From NCBI GenBank assembly GCA_964522665.1, contig CAZFVY010000107.1, positions 1 to 24,501 on the forward strand: a stretch of 24,501 nucleotides of DNA, in the 5' to 3' direction. Made by a program: the position numbers and the translations under genes. Under the pieces are notes generated by a model. The model was not told the DNA's origin, ran no database searches, and saw nothing but the letters and a program-made list of their open reading frames with translations. The stretch is from CAZFVY01 sp964522665. Its GTDB lineage: Bacteria > Verrucomicrobiota > Verrucomicrobiia > Limisphaerales > CAZFVY01. Positions within the stretch are counted from its first letter, which is position 1; each line of letters starts with the position of its first letter. Of the stretch, positions 16,470 through 24,085 are shown in pieces.

Positions 16470-16497
16470 AGCGTACGAGTCGCGGATTCAGTTTCAA
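16470..16497 (-). promoter_or_regulatory. Promoter-like pair TTGAAA-16-TACGCT before ftsK
   Basis: On the minus strand, TTGAAA (16492-16497) is followed after 16 nt by TACGCT (16470-16475), which ends 6 nt before ATG 16463. The -35 is a five-of-six match, the -10 three of six. A start at the ATG would make the ftsK operon mRNA leaderless. Confidence 0.45.
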
Positions 16498-16603
16498 CCT
16501 TAAAACGGTCGCCGGATCGCGCGCATTGCAAATAACGGCGCTAGCTCGCAGTTTGCGAGGAGCCACGGATTTGGCCCTGCGCGTCAACCGCCGCCCAGCT
16601 CAC

Positions 16604-16616
16604 TCGGATCATCCGA
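16604..16616. promoter_or_regulatory. 13-bp palindrome between the protease and ftsK genes
   Basis: TCGGAT-C-ATCCGA is a perfect palindrome 10 nt beyond the protease stop and about 140 nt upstream of ftsK. Its size suits a dimeric regulator, but no regulator gene is nearby. A second hairpin (CTCGCA, GTT, TGCGAG) lies at 16545-16559 and could be a weak terminator for the protease gene. Confidence 0.25.
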
Positions 16617-16626
16617 TGGACGGACC

Positions 16627-17748
16627 CTATTGGTAGGTCAGGACGACCGCGCTGGCTGTCACCGTAATTCCCGAGACTCGCGACTGGCTGCACCCCCGGA
16701 CGCGATAAAACTGGGCCGCTTCGCCCAGCGGCACGGTGATTTGCCGGTGGGAAGGGTCGTACGTCGCGTTGACCACGTCGGCAAAAGGCCCGGTCGGCGC
16801 CGGCGCCGCTTGAAGCGTCGGCAGCGGTTCCGCGGCGGGAGCGACCGAAATGACGCTGTTGATCCAACTTAACCGTTCCGACACTCGCGTAGCGTAAAAG
16901 TTCGCCGGCTGGGCAGCGAAAGCCTCTTCCGGGACGGGTGTCCAATTTTGATTCGCATCTTGGACATAGAGACCACCCTCATCATAAATCGCAGCCATAA
17001 AACCCGCGCCGACGGTATTAGTATTGAACGGCCCATCGACCCCGTAATTGATCCCCGCCAGCTTCCAGGTCGAGCCGTCCTGCAAGTACACCGCCCCGCC
17101 CGAATCCCCGAGAGAAAACGTCGCCTCGTTGCTCGCGTTATTCCCGTTGAACGCCGCCGCCAGGAGTGGGCCGTTGAGCGGAAGATTGGCCGGTACTATA
17201 CCGGAAACGGTGTTCTGTCCCCACCGTTGCACCCCGTCATAAGGCCCCCAAAACCATCCCTTTTGCGCCGTTCCGAAGACCCCGGACACGATGACCGGAT
17301 CGCCCCGTTGGGTACCGCGCCCGATGACGACGAGGCCCTTGCCAGATTCGTCACTTCCCGAGTAGAGCGGGGCGGCGACCGGCAACGCCTCACAAACCCG
17401 CCACACCCTCAAATCACTTCCCGGATCGTCGAAGTACGCGGTCGTCGTGTAAGAACCGCCACCGAAAAAGAATAGCTGTCCCACCGCGCCGCCGATGTGG
17501 CGCGCCGAGAGGAAATAATGCGGCGCAATCGCGGTGCCACTGTAGCCCCCCCAAAATCCCTCATACTGCCATCCGCTATCGGCCAGCGCCCCAGTCGGCG
17601 CCGTCGTATTATAGTTCGTATCTCCGGTGGCCCAAAACAGCACCGCGCGGGCGCTCGATAAACCAGCGCCGGACCACAGCCACAAACCCAAACCAAACGC
17701 CATCCCCCGCGAAAGGGAACCGACGAGGTTACCGCCTAAAGTTTTCAT
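16627..17748 (-). CDS. Secreted trypsin-like serine protease with FYRV tail motif
   Basis: The product is 373 residues from ATG 17748. This start gives a signal peptide (about 1-35, ending LSSARA); other ATGs at 17766 and 17703 are possible. The chymotrypsin-fold triad is complete: His84 in FLSARHIGG, Asp112 in DDPGSDLRVWRV and Ser216 in SLGDSGGAV. VVIGRGTQRGD lies between Asp and Ser, and KLAGINYGVDG follows the serine strand. The C-terminus (about 305-352) is a beta-rich stretch ending QFYRVRG, then 21 more residues. This stretch resembles the tails of the two secreted proteins at the left of the window. The substrate is unknown. The gene has its own upstream region and does not look co-transcribed with ftsK. 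Confidence 0.87.
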   Translation of the reverse strand: MKTLGGNLVGSLSRGMAFGLGLWLWSGAGLSSARAVLFWATGDTNYNTTAPTGALADSGWQYEGFWGGYSGTAIAPHYFLSARHIGGAVGQLFFFGGGSYTTTAYFDDPGSDLRVWRVCEALPVAAPLYSGSDESGKGLVVIGRGTQRGDPVIVSGVFGTAQKGWFWGPYDGVQRWGQNTVSGIVPANLPLNGPLLAAAFNGNNASNEATFSLGDSGGAVYLQDGSTWKLAGINYGVDGPFNTNTVGAGFMAAIYDEGGLYVQDANQNWTPVPEEAFAAQPANFYATRVSERLSWINSVISVAPAAEPLPTLQAAPAPTGPFADVVNATYDPSHRQITVPLGEAAQFYRVRGCSQSRVSGITVTASAVVLTYQ

Positions 17749-18099
17749 CGGACGCGCACGATACATAGCTCCGAAACGCACGCCCGCCGCCAACCTGGCT
17801 GTTCAATCAACCCGCTTGCGGAAACCCGGTCGCCATTTCGATTGGAATATACAGCAGCAAGGGCGCCATTCCCGGAGAAAGCTCCGTTGACCCGGACAAA
17901 TTGCGCGCGGGCGCGCCTGCGCTAGTACCTGCGGTGAAGGACGCGCCGAAGCGAAAACGACCCCAACGAGTCTTTTCGGCCGGCCCACTCGGCGCCGGCC
18001 AAAAAAGAAACGGAGGCGGATCTAAGGGTGTGGGATCAACCACCGGCAGCGAGACCGTGCGGTCTCGCGTTCAGCCGGCGGTTGAGGGGCAGAAACGGC
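17749..18099. other. 351-nt intergenic region between SWIB and protease genes
   Basis: This region should contain the protease promoter, which I cannot pinpoint. Two inverted repeats stand out: GGCCGGC/GCCGGCC at 17978-18000 (7-bp stem, 9-nt loop) next to AAAAAA on the plus strand, and the larger stem-loop at 18037-18084 listed separately. Small frames in both directions lack recognisable motifs. Confidence 0.5.
18037..18084. terminator. Long two-part stem-loop downstream of the SWIB gene
   Basis: The inner stem GCGAGACC/GGTCTCGC (18049-18056 with 18061-18068) is a perfect 8 bp around a GTGC loop. The outer stem pairs 18037-18047 with 18074-18084 over 11 bp with one mismatch. It lies 15 nt past the SWIB stop on the minus strand. 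No U-tract follows, so it may be a non-canonical terminator, an RNA-stabilising hairpin or a protein site. Confidence 0.4.
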
Positions 18100-18396
18100 C
18101 TATTTCAAGTGGCCGGAGACCAGCTTGGTCATCTCGAACATGCTGACTTGCTTCTTGCCGTTGAAGACGGCCTTGAGCTTGTCGTCAGCGTTAATCAGGG
18201 TCTTTTTCTTGGCGTCCTGGAGACCATGCTTGCGGATGTACTCCCAGAGCTTCTTGGTCAACTCCGTGCGCGGAAGGGGGTTGGCCCCGACGACTGCAGA
18301 CAAGTGCGCGTCAGGCGTCACGGGCTTCATGAAAGCCGCGTTGGGTTTTCTCTTGGCGGGTTTTGCGGGTTTAGCAGGTTTAGTAGATTTAGCCAT
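18100..18396 (-). CDS. SWIB/MDM2-domain protein with a basic Lys-Pro-Ala arm
   Basis: The product is 98 residues from ATG 18396; in-frame starts further upstream add residues that do not look coding. The N-terminus is a basic KPAKPAKPAK tract, like histone-tail or nucleic-acid-binding arms. The rest is a SWIB domain, with NPLPRTELTKKLWEYIRKHG followed by LINADDKLKAVF and MFEMTKLVSGHLK. SWIB domains occur in eukaryotic chromatin remodellers and, in bacteria, chiefly in Chlamydiae, Verrucomicrobiota and relatives. A role in chromosome compaction or DNA topology has been proposed there but is not settled. The gene lies 61 nt after the porin gene on the same strand and has a promoter-like pair of its own. 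Confidence 0.88.
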   Translation of the reverse strand: MAKSTKPAKPAKPAKRKPNAAFMKPVTPDAHLSAVVGANPLPRTELTKKLWEYIRKHGLQDAKKKTLINADDKLKAVFNGKKQVSMFEMTKLVSGHLK

Positions 18397-18402
18397 CCCG
18401 GA

Positions 18403-18431
18403 TTTGTAATGCATCCGAGGGCCGGAAGCAA
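18403..18431 (-). promoter_or_regulatory. Promoter-like pair TTGCTT-17-TACAAA before the SWIB gene
   Basis: On the minus strand, TTGCTT (18426-18431) and TACAAA (18403-18408) are 17 nt apart. The -10 ends exactly 6 nt before ATG 18396, the same geometry as before the sigma factor, ftsK and the prolyl isomerase. It allows SWIB expression independent of the upstream porin. Confidence 0.4.
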
Positions 18432-18457
18432 CGCAAAAAACAGCGAGATAAAAAGCC

Positions 18458-19849
18458 CTAGAACTTCCAGTTGAGGTCGAGCATGAAATGCCCGGCGCTC
18501 GAAGGCGCATTGGGAACGTTCACGATCAGATCGTTGAGGTAATAGGTCAGCGTGAAGTTGAGGAAATCGGTGAAAGAATAAGCCGCTTGCACCAGATGGC
18601 CCTTGACGTTCGTGCCGCCGAACCAGCCGTTGGCTTTTCCCGTCCCGACCAATTGCGGGTTGCCGGTAGCGTAGAACGCGCCGTTGTCGTCGTCCTCAAG
18701 GGCGTCGAACCAGGCGTCCGCTTCCAGGCGCTGATAGCGGTAGTTGATTTCCCAGGCGCCTTTCTTTCCCGCTTTGCCAATTGTCGCCCCGGCTCGATAG
18801 GCCCGATTTTTCGCTGGCGCCCCCGGGTTGTCCATGTACTCGCCCGTGACCTTGAGCGGAAACTCGCCGGGATAGCACGGCGCGCTCGCCAGCTTGTAGA
18901 TCGCGGCGGCCGAGCCGACGATTGGATTAAAGTTGTACTTGAGCGCGTCCGTGACGGGGTCACGAGTGTTGCCCGAGTTATAGAAAGGCTGAACGTTCGC
19001 GCGCAGAGCGTCCTTGTGCGCGATGTCGAACGCCGCGACGCCCACCGTCGTTTCAAACTGCGGAACCCACTTCGATTCCAGCAGGAGCTGCGAGCCGTAG
19101 AGATACGGATCGTGACCGGCGCTAATCGGGCTGACCCCGGCGCCGCCGCCCGCGGTCTGATTGATTTCGTCCAACGCGAAGAAGGCGTTGTTCAGTTTGA
19201 GCGTATGCTGGGAATTCAACGCGTGAGTCAATTGGATCGCGGCGCCCTCGGGGTCGATGTCGTAGTCGTAAATCATGTTCGAGAGCGCGAACGGGTTGTC
19301 CATCTTCCCGACGGTGGCGCTCACGGTCAATTCCGTCGTTTTAATCGCGGTCCACCGGGCGTACGCGGCGTCGATCCAAATGAATTTGCGCGTCTCAAGC
19401 GAGTTGAAGTCTTGATTGGCGGTAATTGGCTGCCCGCCGACCAACGTTCCGCCCGGGTTGGTTTGCGGGTTGCCCGACGCCAGGCGGACCCCAATCTCGA
19501 AATTATCCTGCAGCGAGACCACCGCGCCCAGACGGAGACGGTAGCGGTAACGGTCGCGCGCATGATAATCCGCGTCCTGCGCGTTGTTCTCTTCAAATCG
19601 CGCCCGAAAATCGCTGTTCATCTTCACCCCGCTGACCCAATCCGGGAGGCTGGACTTCGGCACGCTGGCGGCGCTCGAATCGTGGGTCGCTTCGACGCGC
19701 AAATCCCCGGCCTCCTTGGTGGTCAAGATACCCTTCTCAACCAATTTGTTGATCAAGGCGTCGGCCGTTTGCGCTCCCGCCGTAGCGCACATTCCGGCGC
19801 CGAGGAGCAGGCCGCTGGCCACTCGAAAAAACTGAGGTTTGGATTTCAT
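18458..19849 (-). CDS. Putative outer-membrane porin (Porin_5-like)
   Basis: The product is 463 residues from ATG 19849; the frame extends further up, but this start places a signal peptide at residues 1-26 (FFRVASGLLLGAGMCATAGA). A short helical segment follows (ALINKLVEKGILTTKEAGDL), typical of periplasmic necks of such porins. The rest is alternating beta-strand sequence rich in aromatic girdles (DRYRYRLRLGAVVSL, FIWIDAAYARW, WEINYRYQRLEADAWF). The last residue is Phe after LDLNW, the C-terminal beta-signal recognised by the BAM machinery. It should form a diffusion channel in the outer membrane, evidence for a Gram-negative envelope. Substrate specificity is unknown. Confidence 0.85.
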   Translation of the reverse strand: MKSKPQFFRVASGLLLGAGMCATAGAQTADALINKLVEKGILTTKEAGDLRVEATHDSSAASVPKSSLPDWVSGVKMNSDFRARFEENNAQDADYHARDRYRYRLRLGAVVSLQDNFEIGVRLASGNPQTNPGGTLVGGQPITANQDFNSLETRKFIWIDAAYARWTAIKTTELTVSATVGKMDNPFALSNMIYDYDIDPEGAAIQLTHALNSQHTLKLNNAFFALDEINQTAGGGAGVSPISAGHDPYLYGSQLLLESKWVPQFETTVGVAAFDIAHKDALRANVQPFYNSGNTRDPVTDALKYNFNPIVGSAAAIYKLASAPCYPGEFPLKVTGEYMDNPGAPAKNRAYRAGATIGKAGKKGAWEINYRYQRLEADAWFDALEDDDNGAFYATGNPQLVGTGKANGWFGGTNVKGHLVQAAYSFTDFLNFTLTYYLNDLIVNVPNAPSSAGHFMLDLNWKF

Positions 19850-19967
19850 AGAAATGTGAAGACGATCGTGCTTTGCTCGCAGTTTGGGTTGCTGCGCCCT
19901 AGATTTGGTCACTGACCGAAGAGTGTCAATGTTAAATCTACGTTACAATTAGAGCAGGTCCTGATTT

Positions 19968-20091
19968 TGGCTCAGAAAATGTCTCCAGCGTGAATTGCTT
20001 CCAAACGCCCACCACCGCCGATTGACCCCGCTCCAGGGTGCGGTAACGGAGGGAAAGGGAACCTCCAGAATCTAGAACTGATTCTGAGCCA
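19968..20091. repeat. Intergenic segment bounded by a 10-bp inverted repeat
   Basis: TGGCTCAGAA at 19968-19977 and its complement TTCTGAGCCA at 20082-20091 bound 124 nt of noncoding DNA between hisA and the porin gene. Similarity extends loosely outwards (CTGATT..GGCTCAGAA on one side; CTGGCTCAGAATCAG, read on the minus strand, on the other). No target-site duplication is obvious. It could be a MITE-like remnant or chance. Confidence 0.25.
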
Positions 20092-20141
20092 GTGGTTTCC
20101 GTCGCGACGCCGCCGAAAAGCGCGCCCCCGCAACGCCGCGC

Positions 20142-20912
20142 TCAGCCCGCCGCCTCCGCTCGGCGGTTGAACGCCACCGCGTCCGTGTAGCGAATGCCGG
20201 CGCCGCCAAATATATCGAGCGCCGACCCAATCGTGAGATCGACGCGTCCCTGACTCAAGCGGGTAACGGCTTCGAGGTCGGCCAGCGCGCGGGCGCCGCC
20301 GGCGTACGTGGTTGGAATGGGCGACCAGGCTCCGAGCTTTTCCACCAACTCGGCGTCAATCCCCCGACAGAGTCCCTCGACGTCCACCGCGTGCACGAGG
20401 AATTCCGCGCACGAAGCGGCGAGTTCGGTCAGCACGGCGGGACTGATCACCAGTTCCGTGAATTTTTGCCAGCGATCGGTCACCACGAAATAGTCGCCGT
20501 CACGCCGCCGACAACTCAAGTCGAGCGTCAATCGTTCCCTGCCCACGGCGTGCAGCATTTCCCGCAGCCGTTCCGCGTCCAGGCGACCGTCGCGAAATAC
20601 CCATGACGTCACGATGACGTGCGACGCGCCCGCGTCCAGGAAACCGGTCGCGTTGCCGGCGTGAATGCCGCCGCCAACCTGTAATCCGCCCGGATACGCC
20701 GCCAACGCTTCGCGGGCGGCCGACTCGTTGCCAGGCCCGAGCATGATGACATGCCCGCCCGGCAGCGCGTCCCGCCGGTAAAGCTCCGCGTACCACGCGC
20801 TGGGACGCTCCGAAACAAAGTTGGTGCGCAACTGACCGGGCGCGTCCGTCAGCGTGCCGCCGACGATTTGTTTCACTTTGCCGTCGTGGAGGTCAATGCA
20901 GGGTCGAAACAT
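20142..20912 (-). CDS. hisA: HisA, eukaryotic-type ProFAR isomerase
   Basis: The product is 256 residues from ATG 20912. The enzyme converts ProFAR to PRFAR in histidine synthesis, a (beta/alpha)8 Amadori isomerase. The opening FRPCIDLHDGKVKQIVGGTL, then GGHVIMLGPGNES, YPGGLQVGGGI, ASHVIVTSWVF, LTLDLSCRRRDGDYFVVTDR and IPTTYAGGARALADLE match the plant/fungal HIS6 type (TIGR02129-like) rather than the usual bacterial HisA. Likely catalytic acids are D7 and D131; phosphate-binding segments are at 80-82 and 228-236. No hisF, hisH or other his gene is adjacent. It follows the NADH dehydrogenase gene by 72 nt on the same strand and might share its transcript. Confidence 0.92.
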   Translation of the reverse strand: MFRPCIDLHDGKVKQIVGGTLTDAPGQLRTNFVSERPSAWYAELYRRDALPGGHVIMLGPGNESAAREALAAYPGGLQVGGGIHAGNATGFLDAGASHVIVTSWVFRDGRLDAERLREMLHAVGRERLTLDLSCRRRDGDYFVVTDRWQKFTELVISPAVLTELAASCAEFLVHAVDVEGLCRGIDAELVEKLGAWSPIPTTYAGGARALADLEAVTRLSQGRVDLTIGSALDIFGGAGIRYTDAVAFNRRAEAAG

Positions 20913-20984
20913 GGAGTAAAGTTGGGCCTCAGCGCGGCCGCGCAAACGCGCCCGCGGGCGCCGAGGTTGCCTTGAATTGCGCCC

Positions 20985-22337
20985 TCACGGCGACGGACGG
21001 ATTGGTCCGCTTGTCGCGATCGGCCCCGGCGTCGTCGGCTTCTCCGTCCGTACGCCGGTAATGATCCGCGCGCCTCGCTTGTACGCGACGTACGAATAGG
21101 ACCATTGCAACAGCACGGCGACGCGATTGCGGAACCCGATGAGGAAAATCAAGTGGACGAACAGCCACGCGAGCCACGCGAACCAACCGGAGAATTCCCA
21201 GCCGCCGATTTTCGCCACCGCCGACGAGCGCCCGATCGTCGCCATCGTCCCTTTGTCCCAATACCTAAACGCCGGGCGCGGCGCGCTCCGCAATTCAGGC
21301 GCGGACAATTCCTCGCCGAGCAAACGCGCCACGTGCCTGGCCATCTGCATCGCCGCCGGCGAGATCCCGGGGACCGGGTTGCCCTCCGCGTCGAAGACCA
21401 AAGCCAAGTCGCCGATGGCAAATACCTCGGGCCGGCCGGGCAGGCTGAGGTCCGGTTCAACTTTGACCCGTCCCGCGCGATCCAGCGGGACACCGAGCCT
21501 GGCCGTCAAGGGACTGGCCGCGACGCCGGCCGCCCAAATGATCGTTGCCGCCTCGATCGTTGCTCCGTTTAGCTCGACCCGTCGCGGTCCGATCGCCTTT
21601 ACCATCGTCCCGACGCGAACCTCGACGCCGAGCGCTTCGAGTTGGCGCTGCGCCTGTTCGGACAACTCGGGCGGCAAATGCGCCAGCACACGCGGGCCGC
21701 CCTCGATCAGCAGGACGCGGGCCTTGGTTGGATCAATCCGCCGAAAATCACGGTTGAGCACGTGGCGGGTTAGCTCGGCGAACGCCCCGGCCAATTCGAC
21801 GCCCGTCGGTCCGCCACCCACCACGACCAGGGTAAGCAACCGTTCCCGCTCCGTCGCGTCCGGCTCCGTCTCGGCCCGCTCGAAGGCCAGCAGGACTTGG
21901 CGTCGGATCCGCACCGCTTCATCGAGCGATTTCAGCCCCGGCGCAAACGCCTCCCATTCCGGGTGGCCGAAGTAACTCGTCACGCCGCCCATCGCGAGGA
22001 TCAGGTAGTCATAGCCCAACTCGCCCCGGTCGAGCGCCACCTTTTTCTCGGCCAATTTGAAATCCACCACGTTCTCCATCAACACGGTCACGTTCGGCTT
22101 GGCGGAGAGGATGGAGCGGATTGGTTGCGCGATTTCCGGCGCGGAAAGACCCGCGGTGGCGACCTGATAGAGCAGCGGTTGGAACAGGTGGTGATTCTGT
22201 CGATCCACCAGCGTGACGCGAACAGAAGGGTGATCGAAGGCCTGGCAAAAGGTCAATCCGCCGAAACCGGCGCCCACGACGACCACGTGAATGGGTCGGC
22301 TCGCCATCGCCTGACTCGAAAGGGTATCGTTTGTCAT
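20985..22337 (-). CDS. ndh: Type II NADH:quinone oxidoreductase (NDH-2)
   Basis: The product is 450 residues from ATG 22337, chosen because AAGGA lies 9 nt upstream; an in-frame ATG at 22406 would add 23 residues. The FAD-binding site is VVVVGAGFGGLTF (GAGFGG at 22-27). The family signature HHLFQPLLYQVATAGL covers 49-64, the NADH-binding loop is VVVGGGPTGVELAGA (171-185), and a second FAD contact is FAIGDLA (306-312). A C-terminal hydrophobic and aromatic segment (about 384-418) anchors it to the cytoplasmic face of the inner membrane. It oxidises NADH with quinone reduction and without proton pumping. A palindrome-like ATCGCC/GGCGAT pair lies at 22416-22439, upstream of both starts. Confidence 0.92.
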   Translation of the reverse strand: MTNDTLSSQAMASRPIHVVVVGAGFGGLTFCQAFDHPSVRVTLVDRQNHHLFQPLLYQVATAGLSAPEIAQPIRSILSAKPNVTVLMENVVDFKLAEKKVALDRGELGYDYLILAMGGVTSYFGHPEWEAFAPGLKSLDEAVRIRRQVLLAFERAETEPDATERERLLTLVVVGGGPTGVELAGAFAELTRHVLNRDFRRIDPTKARVLLIEGGPRVLAHLPPELSEQAQRQLEALGVEVRVGTMVKAIGPRRVELNGATIEAATIIWAAGVAASPLTARLGVPLDRAGRVKVEPDLSLPGRPEVFAIGDLALVFDAEGNPVPGISPAAMQMARHVARLLGEELSAPELRSAPRPAFRYWDKGTMATIGRSSAVAKIGGWEFSGWFAWLAWLFVHLIFLIGFRNRVAVLLQWSYSYVAYKRGARIITGVRTEKPTTPGPIATSGPIRPSP

Positions 22338-22343
22338 CGTCCG

Positions 22344-22351
22344 CGTTCCTT
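22344..22351 (-). promoter_or_regulatory. Ribosome binding site deciding the ndh start
   Basis: On the minus strand, GAAGGA lies 9 nt before ATG 22337, one of the clearest Shine-Dalgarno sequences in the window. It favours this start over the ATG at 22406, whose nearest GGAGG is 13 nt away. Confidence 0.5.
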
Positions 22352-22588
22352 CGTCCGGGAACATGGTCAATTCTCGACGGGAAAGCAAACGCGGAAGCTC
22401 ACCCATCCCGGTGTGATCGCCTCCCTTTCAGGCGGCGATTGGGAGTCCAATAGTTTCAGAGAAACCCGGCCCTACCGCCCGGAGTTCGCCGATTTTCGAA
22501 CCGAGACGGAGCGGCCAGGAAAGGGCGTCAGACGACCGCCGGAACGCTCGCTGGAACAATCCCCGATCGGAGCGGCGCGCCAAACGCG

Positions 22589-23857
22589 TTAGAATACCAC
22601 CCGCACTAACGGATTAATCGGAGTCGAATTATTGATGTTCAGAATCTTGTTGTGCCACGCGATCGTCAATTCGCGGCCCTTGGCCATGAGCAGCATCCCG
22701 CTGGCGTTGACGATATCCTGCGCCAGCATCATGCCCGGCTTGAGGTTGATCAAGAGAATCTCGCGCGCGCCGTGCGGCAACGTAGTCGCTGGAACGGCCG
22801 CCTCGAGCGCTTCAACGGCGTGCGGGTCGAAGGTTTTTTCGGCCAACGCGGCCACCTGCTTGAGCGCTTCCGGGCCGACTTCATCGCCACTGCAATAGGC
22901 CAGCACGGGCGCCAGCAGCCGCGCCAATAAGGGTATCATCTCCCCCTGCAAGCCGCTGGGATAGCCACTGCCATCCCAGTTCTCCTGATGGGCCTTGATG
23001 ATTTCGCAGGCGGGTTGGAAGACCGGATACGAATCCAGCATTTGCACGGCTTGCTCGGGGTGACGCTTAATCGAAACGATCTCCTCCGGCGTGCACTTGG
23101 CAGGGTCTCGCAACCAACGCCGCACGATGCCGCGCTCGACATCGACCAATGAAATATCATGCAGCGCCGCCGCCCAAAGCAGATCCCGCGTGTCTTCCAA
23201 CGAGAGATGTTCGTTCCTGGCGATCGTCTTGCACAGCGCGACAGCCCGGTTGGCGTTGTGCTGCAAGTTCGGATGGAAGGTTCCCAACATCTTGAGGAAT
23301 ACATCCACCGCCGCCTCCGCGTTCTGGGCGGTGACCAGGCTGGGAGGTTTGGCCGGTGCACCCGGCTCGCCCGACTCAGTCGCGATTTCACCTTCCGCGA
23401 GCGCGCCCGCCGCCTCGCCGGCGTCACCGGCCGCTGCCGCCGCCGGGACCGCGGCGACCAGGACTTGGCTGGCGGCGCTCCGCAGGATCGACAAGAGTTC
23501 TTCGCGCAGCCAGGGCTTGATCACGAAACGGTAGATCGTCCCGACGCGCAAGGCCTCGACCAGTTCCGGAAGCGTCAAGCTGGTGGTCGTCAATACCCGG
23601 ATCGTTCCCGGGCTGATCTCCTGAATCCGCGCCAGTAGTTCCAACCCGCTCGTGCCGGGCATTTCCTGGTCCGCCAGCGCAATCGTGAACGCCTCGCGTT
23701 GCGCCAATTCCAGCGCCTCGTGCGGCGTGGCGACCGCGGTGACGTGGAATCCATCCGCGTGGAGTTGCTCCTGAATCGCGGAATGGACGACCGGATCGTC
23801 ATCCACGACCAGAACTCGAATCACGTCGCCGTTATTGCCTGTCAATTGATCGCCCAT
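22589..23857 (-). CDS. Response regulator with degenerate HD-GYP domain
   Basis: The product is 422 residues from ATG 23857, with GGTGAT just before the start. The REC domain (about 13-130) has the acidic pocket DDD (19-21), phosphoacceptor D63 in LADQEMPG and K114 in VIKPW, the RpfG-like form. An Ala/Glu-rich linker (about 135-178) leads to an HD-GYP domain (about 180-355), with H200, the H233-D234 pair (ALHDIS), H266 (KRHPEQA) and AHQENWDGSGYP. The canonical HHE is HQE here, and the usual metal-ligand Asp after AR(I/L)L is missing (LLAPVLAYCSG). HD-GYP enzymes hydrolyse cyclic di-GMP; this one may be weakened or a pure effector-binding form. A C-terminal 60-residue module follows (LKPGMMLAQDIVN..GMLLMAKG), as in related regulators. 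No histidine kinase is adjacent. Confidence 0.86.
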   Translation of the reverse strand: MGDQLTGNNGDVIRVLVVDDDPVVHSAIQEQLHADGFHVTAVATPHEALELAQREAFTIALADQEMPGTSGLELLARIQEISPGTIRVLTTTSLTLPELVEALRVGTIYRFVIKPWLREELLSILRSAASQVLVAAVPAAAAAGDAGEAAGALAEGEIATESGEPGAPAKPPSLVTAQNAEAAVDVFLKMLGTFHPNLQHNANRAVALCKTIARNEHLSLEDTRDLLWAAALHDISLVDVERGIVRRWLRDPAKCTPEEIVSIKRHPEQAVQMLDSYPVFQPACEIIKAHQENWDGSGYPSGLQGEMIPLLARLLAPVLAYCSGDEVGPEALKQVAALAEKTFDPHAVEALEAAVPATTLPHGAREILLINLKPGMMLAQDIVNASGMLLMAKGRELTIAWHNKILNINNSTPINPLVRVVF

Positions 23858-24085
23858 AGATCACCCAAAATTTGAATTTAAATCCGGCGCATAATCCTCG
23901 GCCTATCCGCGCAAAGTCAAGCAATACCCAAAACCCTCGATCAGATTTCAAACCGTGCCACTACCTGCCGCGCCCACAACGATTCGCTACCGCTTCGCTC
24001 CTCGAGTTCCCGAAGCGCCGGACCGGCCGCGCGAAAGTCGAGCTTCCCATCACCCGGCTTGGACTCCGCCGGCCGCGCCGCCAAC

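Noticed and set aside
17978..18000. GGCCGGC/GCCGGCC hairpin next to six A as an intrinsic terminator
   Set aside because: The A-run follows the stem on the plus strand and precedes it on the minus strand, so neither strand has a stem followed by a U-tract.
18488..19915. 475-codon plus-strand frame covering the whole porin gene
   Set aside because: Almost full-length antisense, but Arg/Val-rich and without a recognisable motif. The minus frame has a signal peptide, beta-strand pattern and terminal Phe.
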